Origin: Sparassis latifolia
Lineage: Eukaryota > Basidiomycota > Agaricomycetes > Polyporales > Sparassidaceae
Length of the DNA: 64,000 nucleotides
Reading direction: 5' to 3'
Assembly: GCA_018466975.1 (NCBI GenBank)
Contig: CM031557.1
Coordinates: 2,170,001 to 2,234,000 of the forward strand
Shown: positions 54,923 through 64,000 of the stretch, piece after piece
Layout: the number at the start of each line of letters is the position of its first letter
Position numbering within the stretch: position 1 is the first letter of the stretch
Notes under the pieces: model-generated
The model's database searches: none
What the model saw: only the letters and a program-made list of their open reading frames with translations
What the model was told of the DNA's origin: nothing
Translations under genes and position numbers: made by a program

Positions 54923-56477
54923 TTAGCGCGTCTCCTCTGATCCCACAGCCTCTGCGCCTGCTGGAAATATTTGGTCCACCATCCTTTGGAATACTTCCTT
55001 CGATATTTCGAGCCCTGCCAAAGCAGCTTTAATTTCTTGTTGCGATTTGACCTTGCTCACGATGAGCGTCATCTTTTCAGCGTGCGAGCACAGTCTTGTT
55101 GCAATGCTCCCTGCGTGCTCCAAAATCGATCTTGCCTCGACCATAGAATTGGTCTTCTGAGTCGATAGCACTTAGCATGCCTGAAACCTCGTCGAACAGA
55201 GTCAGGACGCGGTCGAGGCTGCCCTTTCTGAGCTCAGCAAGGTCGATATGACGGGTTGCCTTGATTCGCTGCTGCAGTAACTGGACGTGCTCCTCGTACT
55301 TCCCCTCGCTCACTTCGAAGTCTGCAATTGTCGATTCTAGTTCTTCAATTGTCGCATCTCGCTCGTGTAGTGTTTCTGTTAGCCAGGCCCGATGTCTCTT
55401 GATGTAACCGATGTTCTGATTGCTCTCTTGGAGCTGGTCCTTCAGCTGCTCCACGTATACTCCTTGGCGGTGCTTTTTGACCTCTTGAATCACGCTGTCG
55501 AGTCTCTTCTGTAGCTCCCGGTCTTGAGAATGCCAATAGCTACTGGAAATTTCCAACTGATCGGCTGAATCCTCCAGTTGCTTCCGCAGGTCATCTTCAG
55601 ATTTTATTCTTTGCTGCAGCTCTTGCTCCAGTGCCTCCTTTTCTTCGAGCATTGCCTCGGCTTCCTCGATTCTTCGGTCCTGATCATCTAGCTCAGCTTG
55701 TAGCGCGTCGATCTCCGCTTGGGCTTCCGTAAGCTTCTGCTTGCCAATTTTCCCTTTCTTCTTTTCACGTCCTACTCTCCCACCAAGCTGTCTGTTTGCA
55801 GCGGCAAGTCGTTTGTTGAGATCATCGCGTGCAGCGACGAGCACATCCTTTTCTTTTATCTTCTGTTGGTGCTCTGTTCGATTGCGTTCTCGATCCTTCA
55901 CTAACTTGTCAACTCTTTTCTGGGACTGCGTGCGCTCGGTGACGAGCTGTAGCTCTGCTTTTGCCTGTTTCTCTTTCGCGTTTTTGAGCTGGGCCTGATC
56001 GGCTTGGCTTTTGTCCTCCATGCCTTGAATATTTTTCATAAGCGAGTCCAGGTCCTCTTCACTCCATCTGGCATCAGCTTGAAGCGGATGCTCTATAAGC
56101 TTTGCTTTCTCGAGCTGGCTCACCAGCTGGCTGATCGCGTTTTGGGCATTAGCGCCATCACTCGATTGAGCTTGCATGCAGGAGATAGACCGCTGTAGGT
56201 AAGACATCTGTTGTTCAAGGCCTTGGATGTGGCAGTCTTTCTCTGTCCACTGCTTGACTGCCAGATCGAGCTGCACTGCCAAGTCATCCCACTGTACGAT
56301 TATCTTGCTGCGCTCCCAAGAAAGTGACCGTTCGGTTTCTTGGGCTCGGTGAAGATTGGATTCAAGTCTTTTCGTGTCGACCTCAAGTTCTTTGATTCGC
56401 TGTTCTTGAATCTTTGTCATCTCTTCGAGCCCTCGAATCCTTTCATTTGCTTGTTTGATGATCTGTGTCGGGTCCAT
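54923..56477 (-). CDS. Long coiled-coil protein, with an apparent frame change near its C-terminus
   Basis: The ATG at 56475-56477 opens 466 codons, almost entirely heptad-rich (ANERIRGLEEMTKIQEQRIK, IDALQAELDDQDRRIEEAEA, LEQELQQRIKSEDDLRKQLE). This predicts a long dimeric coiled coil with a basic break (REKKKGKIGKQK). The original frame runs to a stop at 55077. From about 55175 the neighbouring frame looks more natural: STQKTNSMVEARSILEHAGS, MTLIVSKVKSQQEIKAALAG and a final QIFPAGAEAVGSEETR at 54923. A one-base change near 55175 or an undetected intron would join them. The function is unknown; such proteins are usually structural or tethering. It is the first gene of a 4.8 kb module bounded by the two variant boundary elements 17 and 18. 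Confidence 0.7.
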
Positions 56478-57749
56478 GTTGAACAGAGAGGGCTACACAC
56501 TGAAGTCTGGTTCGACTTGTCAGTCTACATTGCTACAGTGGTATAACTAGTCGGATGACTAGGCGGTGATAGTAGTGTTACGTCTTGAAGTAGTGGGAAT
56601 TTACAGGTTGAGGATAATATGGGTCTTAAAACCCTAGTTGCTGCTTCTGAAAATGGTGTTGATGGCTGAAATCTTGTATGGCTACGATCTGGTTAGCTAA
56701 ATGCTGTAATGGGTCTTTTCATAAACAAATTAAGACAATTAGTGCCGAAGACTGTAGCGTTTTACCATTCTGTTGCTCAGAACTCACATTTTGAGGATGG
56801 TAGTTCGGAGTTAAGAGAAGAACAAGTGCAGCTGTAAAATCCAAGCTTTGTGCAAGAGCATATATACACACCACTCATCATCCTATATATGCTAAGAGCT
56901 GCTCATTGGAATGAAAAATCACGTGGCACATTTAATTATAGAACTTGGCCGCCATTTCTCGGCCGGTAGGAAGCCTGGAACCAAGGAAACAACTAGTCTG
57001 CCTATGTTAGTCTCACCCCTTGTTGAGATTCGTTGCTCATTGATGCATTAAAATGCCTGTCAGCTTGACCGTCGGATGGTCAGGGGGGCTCAAATTCAAC
57101 CCTGCTCGTATGACCACTTGCGTCATTTTAGTGGTACACCTATCGTGTGTCAACCTGCATTGCTCACTTGCAGATTAATTTGCAGAAATCACCAACGCTC
57201 ATGAAACCATTCCATCACATGGGCAGCTAGGTCTTTCGTCTTATTGGTGCATGTACAATATGGCCAAATCGGGTTGTTCTGTTTATATTCACTGCAGCGT
57301 CATTGTTGGCTCTGTATTTAGAGTATCTAGAAAGGACGTAATGAACAAAACTGTAGACAATGGAATGTGTGAGTGTGCTGGGAGACAGTGAGCCCTTGCC
57401 TCTTAGCCCTTTAAAATATTGTAGATTATCCCCTTTTTCTTCGAAGATTGTAGCATAATCTGTAATATTATAAGAAATGCATTCGATGTTAAAATAAAAT
57501 GCTAGCAGTTCCAAGTCCATATTAGTAAATGCAAGTAGAGAATGTTTGAGGGTAGTACCGCATTAAATAGTCGCCTACAGTGCCTTGTAACACAATTGCG
57601 AATAACCCATCTGTGAACCTGTAGCCCTCGAACTCCTACATTAAGAGCCTTTTTTAGTCTCTGTGTACTGCTCTACCAAGAGCTCCTCCGTAGTGCTCTG
57701 TCACCAATCCGTTGTCCCACCTGGTTTGTTGCCCTCTTTGCATACCGTC
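56478..57749. other. Intergenic, promoter of the coiled-coil gene; no other gene seen
   Basis: A minus-strand ORF at 57227-57520 is AT-rich without motif. The rest has no notable ORF or repeat. Confidence 0.45.
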
Positions 57750-58325
57750 TTATGCCTCTTCAGATGTAGTTTGGCCTCCCGAGTCATTTGAGTCTGCAGA
57801 TGCAGAATTTGTGGTGCATCTCTTCTCTCTGCGGTGCTTATACCAGAAGTGGTAGATGGCATCCTCAACATTCTCCCAGAGGATGCAAGAGAGGAGGAAC
57901 AAGATTAAGAGCGCCACCAGAGAGAGGTATCCGATCTGCACGCCTGCCAAGGTGCGACACTTTCGGGCAAGGCCCGGATTATCACTGGAGTCAAACACAT
58001 TCTTCCATCCCCAGGGAATGATGGCCTCGCAGAGTTGGAAGATAATGAGAATGATAGTGAAGATGATAAGGGCGACAAATTCCCGGCTTCCGATGTAGTG
58101 CTCGAGGGACACACAGAATAACTCTACCAGAAAGACTAGGAAGATTAGAGCCGAAATGCAGAAAAAGATAGAGATAGCCAGGGCCCAGTGCGCATTGGTA
58201 TGCATGTCATGGCTCCCGAAGAAAGACTGTAGCTGGTGTGATGTGACCGCGAAGTAGATAGATTGTGCTAGGCCACCCCCAAAGAGCACCAAGCAAGCGA
58301 TCCAGAGCAGTAGTTCAGCGCACAT
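57750..58325 (-). CDS. Four-span membrane protein, unknown family
   Basis: The ATG at 58323-58325 begins MCAELLLWIACLVLFGGGLA, the first hydrophobic span. Three more follow: ALAISIFFCISALIFLVFLV, FVALIIFTIILIIFQLCEAI and IGYLSLVALLILFLLSCILW. The C-terminal tail is hydrophilic (YKHRREKRCTTNSASADSND). The frame extends about 11 codons upstream without an ATG. An overlapping upstream ORF starting near 58511 (MIQARYKTSFTSAELNLPDS) ends at 58315 in another frame, and could be a uORF or a misframed N-terminal exon. Four spans with cytosolic ends resemble MARVEL/tetraspan layouts, but no signature motif is present. Single copy in the window. Confidence 0.68.
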   Translation of the reverse strand: MCAELLLWIACLVLFGGGLAQSIYFAVTSHQLQSFFGSHDMHTNAHWALAISIFFCISALIFLVFLVELFCVSLEHYIGSREFVALIIFTIILIIFQLCEAIIPWGWKNVFDSSDNPGLARKCRTLAGVQIGYLSLVALLILFLLSCILWENVEDAIYHFWYKHRREKRCTTNSASADSNDSGGQTTSEEA

Positions 58326-58793
58326 CTTTGAGGATTGTAATTGGAGAATTCGTATCAAATCGAGGGGCTGGCGTCTGTGACTGGATTTTGGAGAGGTTAA
58401 GCTTTGGGAGCGGTGGAGCGAAGGCGGTAGATGTTTTGACTGTGGTCTTTGAATCTGGAAGGTTCAGCTCTGCAGAAGTAAATGACGTTTTATATCTGGC
58501 TTGGATCATGGCTAAGAATAGCATTCTCTGATAGTACCCCACTTCTGCCTACTTTCAAATGCTTCGCCACCTCATCATGCGTAATTATGAGGCCTGGTAC
58601 CTCCAGCTGCAGGGCGCAGTGCTCGCAGAATCCCAGCATAAAAGTGGCAGTTTCTTGTCACACATGTGCCCTCGCTTTTAGAAGAGACTAAGAATACCAG
58701 TTAGTGTTCGCCACGGCCACTTGGATCGGAAAATGGCTTGAATCCATACTAGCATCGGAGTAATCCTGTAGGATAGACAACGAACTGTGTAGG

Positions 58794-58810
58794 TTAATAT
58801 TATGAGCGTA
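58794..58810 (+). repeat. Boundary element 18, variant without AGCC
   Basis: TTAATATTATGAGCGTAAAA. It shares the GAGCG ending with element 17 instead of CRGAAAA. Confidence 0.6.
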
Positions 58811-59652
58811 AAAATATACGCTGGACTATTTTCGGTACACCGTTGGGTAAAATCTATGGCTAGGGATGAGAGTGGCGGGCGTTAATGAAGGTTGCCATCT
58901 TGGGAGCCGCTCTTCATGGTGCAACAAGAGCGCACAGCCCTGAGCGAAAAGCATTTCGTACTTTGATATGAAATTCACCTTCTTGATTGGCCTACTGCTC
59001 ATCCTATGGGATGGGCGGAAGGCCGACTAAATTGGCAGATCGCGCTATATACTATGGATGAGTGCATGCTCTAAGCAGCCAGCTTGCTTATGTCGAATGG
59101 TTTGAACAGGGCAAAATATTAGATCTCACTGCGGCGCTTGTGGTGCGGCTTTGATTTCTGGTAGCTTAATTATCGCCCTGCAGAAGTGCCCAGTGATTAT
59201 ATGCCTCAAGCTAAAGAAGCATCTTCTAAGCGCTAATACCACTATGAGTGGCACTGCTACAGCTGAGGATATTTCAGTCGCATCTGTAGACCATGAATCT
59301 CTCATTGACTGGATAATGAGTGTGTGGCGAGCTAATGAAAGTGGCGTAATATGCAGTTGGTTAAATTAGAAGAGTTGAAGCTGCGCTCCTCGTGGCACTT
59401 GTTAGGTGCTATGCTGACCACCACTACAGCGGTGGCAGCGTGCTGCCTACCGATACGATTACTTAGCAAAGCCTGAAGTATAATGCAAAAATGATGATGA
59501 TGATGCAAGCTAGCAAGGTAGGAACTGGAATATCTGTCCGTGGATTGCGCATAGACCAAGCAACTACTTTAAGTGCCTCAAACCCAAGTGAGTGTGTTGT
59601 AAGATCCGACCTCTCCCCGTTTCAATCTTTTGCTGGTACCTTTCGCCTGCAT
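58811..59652. other. No supported gene
   Basis: ORFs of 72-75 codons only. Possible 3' flank of the next minus-strand gene. Confidence 0.45.
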
Positions 59653-60279
59653 TCATTCTGTGCCGGAGTTAGTTCTGCTCCCGCTATACGGTCTTGTGAT
59701 GCGATCTTTCAACACAAGGATTTGCGCTGCGCACCTGAGCCACTCTTCATCCGCATTCGCGAAATCGGCAAGGTGCAAGGTCCTTCCCTCCTTCACGTCA
59801 TTCCCAATGGACTCCAAACTTTTCTCGACTGTTTTCTTCTTTTTTTCTAACTCCAAAAGCATCTCTAGCAGGCTCTTTGGGTTGCCCGTCTCGTTCGATC
59901 CGGAGGCGATGGCCACGTCTTCATAAGCTGGCTCGGTAGAGGTACTGCCAATATCCTGGATGCATTGTGAAATGAATTGTTGAAAAGGCGCTTCATTACG
60001 ACACATGGATGGCAGTATCTTTTCGAATTTAGAAAAGAATTCCTGCTGTACGCTGTTCTTTATATCAGCGTCCTTTGCACTCGGTGTAAATGTGGCTGCC
60101 CGAGGTTTGGGTGAAAAGGTCTGGATTGGGCTCAAGCTCTTGACGGTTTGGATGGCCTTGTTGGTTCTCACATGGAGAGATAGCTAATGATAGCACAATG
60201 TTAGAAGATAAAGGAGTCTAGATGATGAGTTCTCTTGGTGTGCGGCGTTGCGTACTGTACGCTTGGTGTTGGAAGGCAT
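59653..60279 (-). CDS. Orphan protein, about 184 residues, two exons
   Basis: Exon 1 is tiny (60256-60279, MPSNTKRT). It is followed by an intron with donor GTACGC and acceptor CATTAG (60184-60255), then exon 2 (60183-59653): LSLHVRTNKAIQTVKSLSPI, QTFSPKPRAATFTPSAKDAD, FFSKFEKILPSMCRNEAPFQ and a short charged helix LLEMLLELEKKKKTVEKSLE. Basic, Ser/Pro-rich N-terminus and helical C-terminal half; no membrane span. It may be a nuclear or chromatin-associated small protein, judged only by composition. Exon 2 also has its own in-frame ATG-less opening, so the two-exon model is preferred. The family is not recognised. Confidence 0.6.
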
Positions 60280-60946
60280 TTTTCTCTGGCAGATTGACAA
60301 GGTATTGATCTCAAGCTCAGGTGTAGTGTGACTTGGATGACGGACTGGATACCACGAGCTTCTGTCTAGAATATATACCTCTGGATGTACCGGGAAGTAT
60401 CGGCTACTTCCTAGACAGGGTGTTTGACGAAGTCATGTCCATGATGTTATTAATAGGATATCGATGCCGTGGAACTGGGCTGGTAGGCCAATGTGGTACA
60501 GAATGAGAAACATGACCAATACGATTGAGAGATAATTATAGCGCTCGCCACAGCTGGTTTGATTCAGGCAACACAATGTTGCTGCTTCACTACTGTGGCT
60601 GGCTTAGGTGGTTTTACCCATGCATCCACTCCCAGAAGACTGCTGAACCTATAAATAGGACCAACAATGCTCGAGTTGTTTCGGTATAATGAGCTAGACA
60701 GCACCAAGTCCTGAATTCTGTGAAATTTGATACGAAGCACCAAGCTGCCTGTCGACCTCGCCGGATTGAGTTTAGAAATGCAGTCCAACTTCAAGTATCG
60801 TGTTACTCTGAGGCGATAAAGTGGATCTGGTGATGTTGTCATGGCGAGGCAGCAGTACACGGGTCGAAAAGAACTTCAATCTCAAGAGTGGGCTGTGCAC
60901 TATTACTGGGATTCGAATCAGCTAGCTGGCCAGCTGACCGTGGGCT
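60280..60946. other. Upstream region of the 184-residue gene; no other gene
   Basis: A TATATAC-type motif on the plus strand near 60370 and otherwise nothing recognised. Confidence 0.45.
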
Positions 60947-60990
60947 TAATGTTATCTGAAAATAAACCAGCCAGCCAGCCAGCCAGTCAA
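60947..60990 (+). repeat. Boundary element 19
   Basis: TAATGTTATCTGAAAATAAA followed by about five AGCC units. Confidence 0.92.
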
Positions 60991-61105
60991 TCAGGATATG
61001 CAAGAGCCCATCCACTTTTATTCGTGCAAGACAGGCTAGACTTTTTCCTATGCTAGCGCATGTGTACAGGGCAGCACCCCTAGGTGCCAGAACCTAGTAC
61101 TCTTA

Positions 61106-61713
61106 TTGGTCCGATCAAGAAGGAAGTGTGAGCGGACTGCCCCGATGGTGGCTGCATGGACTGTGCCGACGATGCTGACATGCAGGCTTCGTTACTGCCT
61201 AAGCATGCTAGGCTGGAATAGTGTTTCGATCCAGCCTACTGTGCTCGAGTTCTTTTATCAGATTGGGGTGATTCTTTCTGCTTGTATACTCTGTGCGACT
61301 TGTAGTCTACGCACGCACTGTCTACGCAGGAATTTTGATCACCCCCCGGCAATCAGGCAGAATAGCCCAAAGCCATGGAGATCCACAGAGATTCGCGTGC
61401 ACATTCACACCGCCAGTAAGGAATTATCCGATGAAAAGAAGAACAAAACAAAGAGGGTATTGATACCATAAGCAATCTGGAATCGGGGAAGGCCCTGGCG
61501 GAAAGGCGCAGCACCAATATCCATATCGTGACCAATGCCGTGGACAGTGACGAGGATATCAAGCGCTTCCAAGTTGATGCCCATAGCTGTAAAATTGAAG
61601 AGGACGCCACAATGTCTGTGAAACGCACTAAATCACCTGTATGTCGCGATATCGTGTCCCTGTTTTATGCCATGCATCCTATTACCTGCGGTGATGCGAG
61701 ACACCCGCGATAG
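61106..61713 (+). pseudogene. Degraded coding region, possibly a vWA-like relic
   Basis: Two plus-strand open segments (61106-61471 and 61450-61713) in different frames join into a plausible polypeptide. The second contains STNIHIVTNAVDSDEDIKRF, which resembles the strand NIIILTNNAAKD of the intact-looking vWA gene at 32.5 kb. The module is only 988 bp. The relationship is weak and by eye. Confidence 0.3.
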
Positions 61714-61934
61714 ATTGCGGCTTCTCAGGGGTGGCAGGATGCTCATTGGCATACGTACATGAATATAACGCCACCTTGGAGATCGATTGCTGACACTGGT
61801 GCACTAGGGTACTGGGCTTAGCATTTCAGTGACCTTGGAGTACTTAGAATGGCGGTCTTTGATACCATGTAGGGATGGATAGATGGGTTGCTATGAACTG
61901 GGCCTTTGGGCTGTTGCTCGCATCTTTGATCATC

Positions 61935-61981
61935 TAATGTTATCGGAAAATGATCCAGCCAGCCAGCCAGCCAGCCGACCA
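61935..61981 (+). repeat. Boundary element 20 (first of a close pair)
   Basis: TAATGTTATCGGAAAATGAT followed by about five AGCC units. 61 bp before element 21. Confidence 0.95.
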
Positions 61982-61995
61982 GTCAGTGCATGATC

Positions 61996-62045
61996 TAATG
62001 TTATCGAAAAACTTGACCAACCAGCCAGCCAGCCAGCCAGCCAGC
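61996..62045 (+). repeat. Boundary element 21 (second of a close pair)
   Basis: TAATGTTATCGAAAAACTTG followed by about six AGCC-type units. Both elements of the pair are preceded by TGATC. Confidence 0.95.
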
Positions 62046-62322
62046 TGGTCACGAAATGCTAGTTTTAGCTTCAGCGCCCGAGGCAGGGTTCTGGTTCGCC
62101 AGAATCCTTGTAAATGAGGGTGCCTCATCCCAGGTATGCACCTTCCAAGGGCACAAATGGCGTGAGTATGTGGTTCAAGGCGCGTGAAGTCGCCAGATCG
62201 GCGTGGCTGAGTCGATGCAGCTGAACCAGCAGGGTCAGATTTTCGAGGTGGACGGGGCAGTGCAGGCAGTAGGTAAGTCGTACCTTGTGTGCATTGCCTT
62301 GCCCCGCTGCGCGCCAAAGATC

Positions 62323-62329
62323 TATAAAA
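62323..62329 (+). promoter_or_regulatory. TATA box of vWA-like gene 2
   Basis: CTATAAAAG, about 180 bp upstream of the ATG at 62502. Confidence 0.6.
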
Positions 62330-62501
62330 GCTAGGTTCGCATCTCGCTCAGTCTGACTTGTCGACATCCAGACTCAGCAGCACATTCCAGTCAACTTCTT
62401 TGGAAAGCACGCCTCTATCCTTTCTCATCGCTCTACCTTACTCAATCTACGTCGCGCTACGACACCTCCACCAGCATTTCAAACCACTTCACGCAGACGC
62501 A

Positions 62502-63465
62502 ATGGCCTCCTCAGACTTTGTCACGTTTGGCAGGTACTGCATCCCTAATGACCTGTGGAATGTCATGGAACGGGAGTACCAGACCACTGTAGAGGGCTCC
62601 GACATCCAGATTGGAAGTGACCTCTTGCTCATTGAACTTCGACTGGCGCCAGAACGGTGAAATCAGTACCGATGAAGCCGACTTTACTCGCCTTGTTGAA
62701 CTTAAAAAGGGAGTCATAGCTGTTGCTGGTGAGGCCCTGAAGTACGACGATGAGATCGAGCAATGGCTCATTACATCCAATGCCAAGTCCGGACGCTTTG
62801 TCATAGGCTTGAAGCGCCATAACAAGGGCTTTAAGAGCGTGGCCGACATTAAGGACTTTGTCGATGATAAGTTCAAGGCTGGTGGCAGCACCCCTCTGAT
62901 CGAGACCTTGGGTGAAGCTCTGGGAGCCTACCTACAGAAGGTTGAGAAGAAGCCCGACGCCAAAGCACTGACGTTAGTCTTCTTGCTCGACGGCCTCGAC
63001 GACAGTATGACTGGAGCCCGGATAACACGCAACAAGGTGGACCTCAGCCCTATTAAGAACCTGGTCATGTCTACGGTGGTCAGGATCATGAAGCAGATGG
63101 GCTGCACCGACGTGCACCAGAAGATAGGCGTGCAGTTCTGCCTTATTACCAGCAATGAGGAAATCATCTAAGCTTATAACGGCTTCGACAACGCCGGTGT
63201 GTACGAGGATCCCGAGACAGGCGAAAAGTTCGAGTGCGACATCTTTAACTGTACCACGCTCAGACAGATCCTGGAGGATATGGGCGGCTGGGACTCACCC
63301 CTCACGAAAATGAAGCTTATCGGCGGCCCGCGTAATGAGACTCTCGATAATATCCTGGAGTACCTAAAGGAGTTCGCACTGGGCTACAAGGTGGGCAGCA
63401 GTGCCAACCCCCCCAGCTACGATGACTACGAGCGTGACCTCGAAGAGAAGAGAGCAAGGGCTTAG
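62502..63465 (+). pseudogene. von Willebrand A-like domain gene 2, with a frame change and one in-frame stop
   Basis: The ATG at 62502 gives MASSDFVTFG. The frame then shifts near 62600-62660, by an intron or a lesion, into the main frame: TDEADFTRLVELKKGVIAVA, GGSTPLIETLGEALGAYLQK, ALTLVFLLDGLDDS and KIGVQFCLITSNEEII. These are the typical vWA order of helix, TPL loop, strand, and GVQF strand. TAA at 63169-63171 interrupts this frame, which stays open afterwards (AYNGFDNAGVYEDPETGEKF, CTTLRQILEDMGG) to the stop at 63465. The distance from boundary element 21 to the ATG (506 bp) is nearly that of vWA gene 1 (491 bp), so both modules share one layout. Either a recently decayed gene or a read-through product. 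Confidence 0.68.
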
Positions 63466-63745
63466 AGGTGTTGCGTGATCGGCGGGCATCTCAGTCCTTT
63501 GGCGCGCGCCGCGCATTCTTGACAGGCCCCTTTTTCTTTTGCTTACTTGATGGATGCGGGACATTCTTTGTTTGGTGTTGTGGGTGCGCTCCCTTTATAG
63601 GGATGTCTTGACCAGTATAATTAGATAAATCGATCGTACATGGGAAACCTACTATGAATACAGTCATTACCCAAACCTTGTCTTTTTGACCTCTCGTTTT
63701 GTAATTGATGATATCTACTCTGCCAACATGTCCGAGCTCTTGCGT
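63466..63745. other. 3' flank of vWA-like gene 2
   Basis: Nothing else recognised. Confidence 0.4.
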
Positions 63746-63896
63746 TCTTAAAAAATTTGAGTAGCTATGGTGATCGCAACATAGACAGAAAGAACAGTGA
63801 CAGTGGAAACTGGTAGCAATGTTTGCGAGTTAAGTTATTAAGCGATAGTCTCATGTAGCAGCAAGTACTCGGTACAGGTACTTTTTCGCTTCTGAA
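63746..63896 (-). promoter_or_regulatory. Orphan promoter/5' flank of the 409-residue gene family
   Basis: This stretch aligns with 35985-36135, the upstream region of the 409-residue gene. Shared blocks include GAAACTGGTA..AAT.TTTG.GAGTT and GTACTTTTTCGCTTC directly before a TAATGTTAT motif. The coding body is absent. The promoter therefore abuts the vWA-like gene's 3' flank. Confidence 0.6.
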
Positions 63897-63938
63897 TAAT
63901 GTTATCAGAATTTGGCCAGCCAGCCAGCCAGCCAGCCA
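63897..63938 (+). repeat. Boundary element 22
   Basis: TAATGTTATCAGAATTTGGC followed by about five AGCC units. Its GAATTTGG variant is shared with element 4, the left border of the other vWA module. Confidence 0.92.
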
Positions 63939-64000
63939 TCCTACAGATGAGAATATTATGGATCAATATCTTGATAAGATAAAACATAGCTGGGATGCCA

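Noticed and set aside
30208..63938. ORFs rich in WLAGWLAGW or ASQPASQP peptides
   Set aside because: These are translations of the AGCC tracts of the boundary elements in either strand; not proteins.
31972..63938. Boundary elements as Helitron 5' ends (A followed by TC, microsatellite nearby)
   Set aside because: The TTA-TC junction fits loosely, but no CTRR end with a 3' hairpin was found at the opposite side of modules and no RepHel gene is present. Kept only as an alternative.

Overview
The window looks like nuclear DNA of a filamentous basidiomycete, probably an agaricomycete. Genes are interrupted by many 45-60 bp GT-AG introns. Several proteins belong to fungal families (DUF6593, DUF3455, a Dal4/Fur4-type NCS1 permease), and single-copy eukaryotic genes are present (Fyv10/Gid9, Nup96, Rfa3, Gpi12). 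The species cannot be named from the sequence alone. All exon borders come from reading frames and splice motifs by eye.

Region 1, 1-16.4 kb, is ordinary gene-dense core genome: NCS1 permease (-), FYV10/GID9 (-), a 3 kb stretch with possible unrecognised exons, a DUF6593 protein (+), a stand-alone NUP96 (-), RFA3 (+), a secreted DUF3455 protein (-), GPI12/PIG-L (+) and a small predicted membrane protein (-).

Region 2, 16.5-30 kb, is gene-poor and repeat-rich. It holds a 3.4 kb block almost free of CpG, an intact 191-codon orphan gene, a broken NAD-kinase-like gene, a 42-residue single-pass membrane microprotein ORF, a 617 bp element with long terminal inverted repeats, and a repeat family built around a 13 bp-arm hairpin.

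Region 3, 30-64 kb, is the striking part. A short sequence recurs about twenty times: TAATRTTATCRGAAAA, a few bases, then (AGCC)n. From 30 kb onward it is always on the + strand. It cuts the DNA into modules that are mostly 1.7-2.15 kb long, and most modules hold one gene. Five modules carry paralogues of the superfamily 3 helicase domain found in Rep proteins of circular Rep-encoding single-stranded (CRESS) DNA viruses. They lack the HUH nuclease domain and have eroded ATPase motifs. Others carry von Willebrand A-like genes (two, each with one in-frame stop), an unknown 409-residue protein (one intact copy, one decayed copy, one orphan promoter), or single orphan genes. The boundary sequence resembles, but does not equal, the CRESS origin nonanucleotide, and one copy is followed by a perfect hairpin. 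My best inference is a domesticated or relic multipartite-like replicon or transposon array. The sequence shows the modular layout directly; the mechanism is inference.
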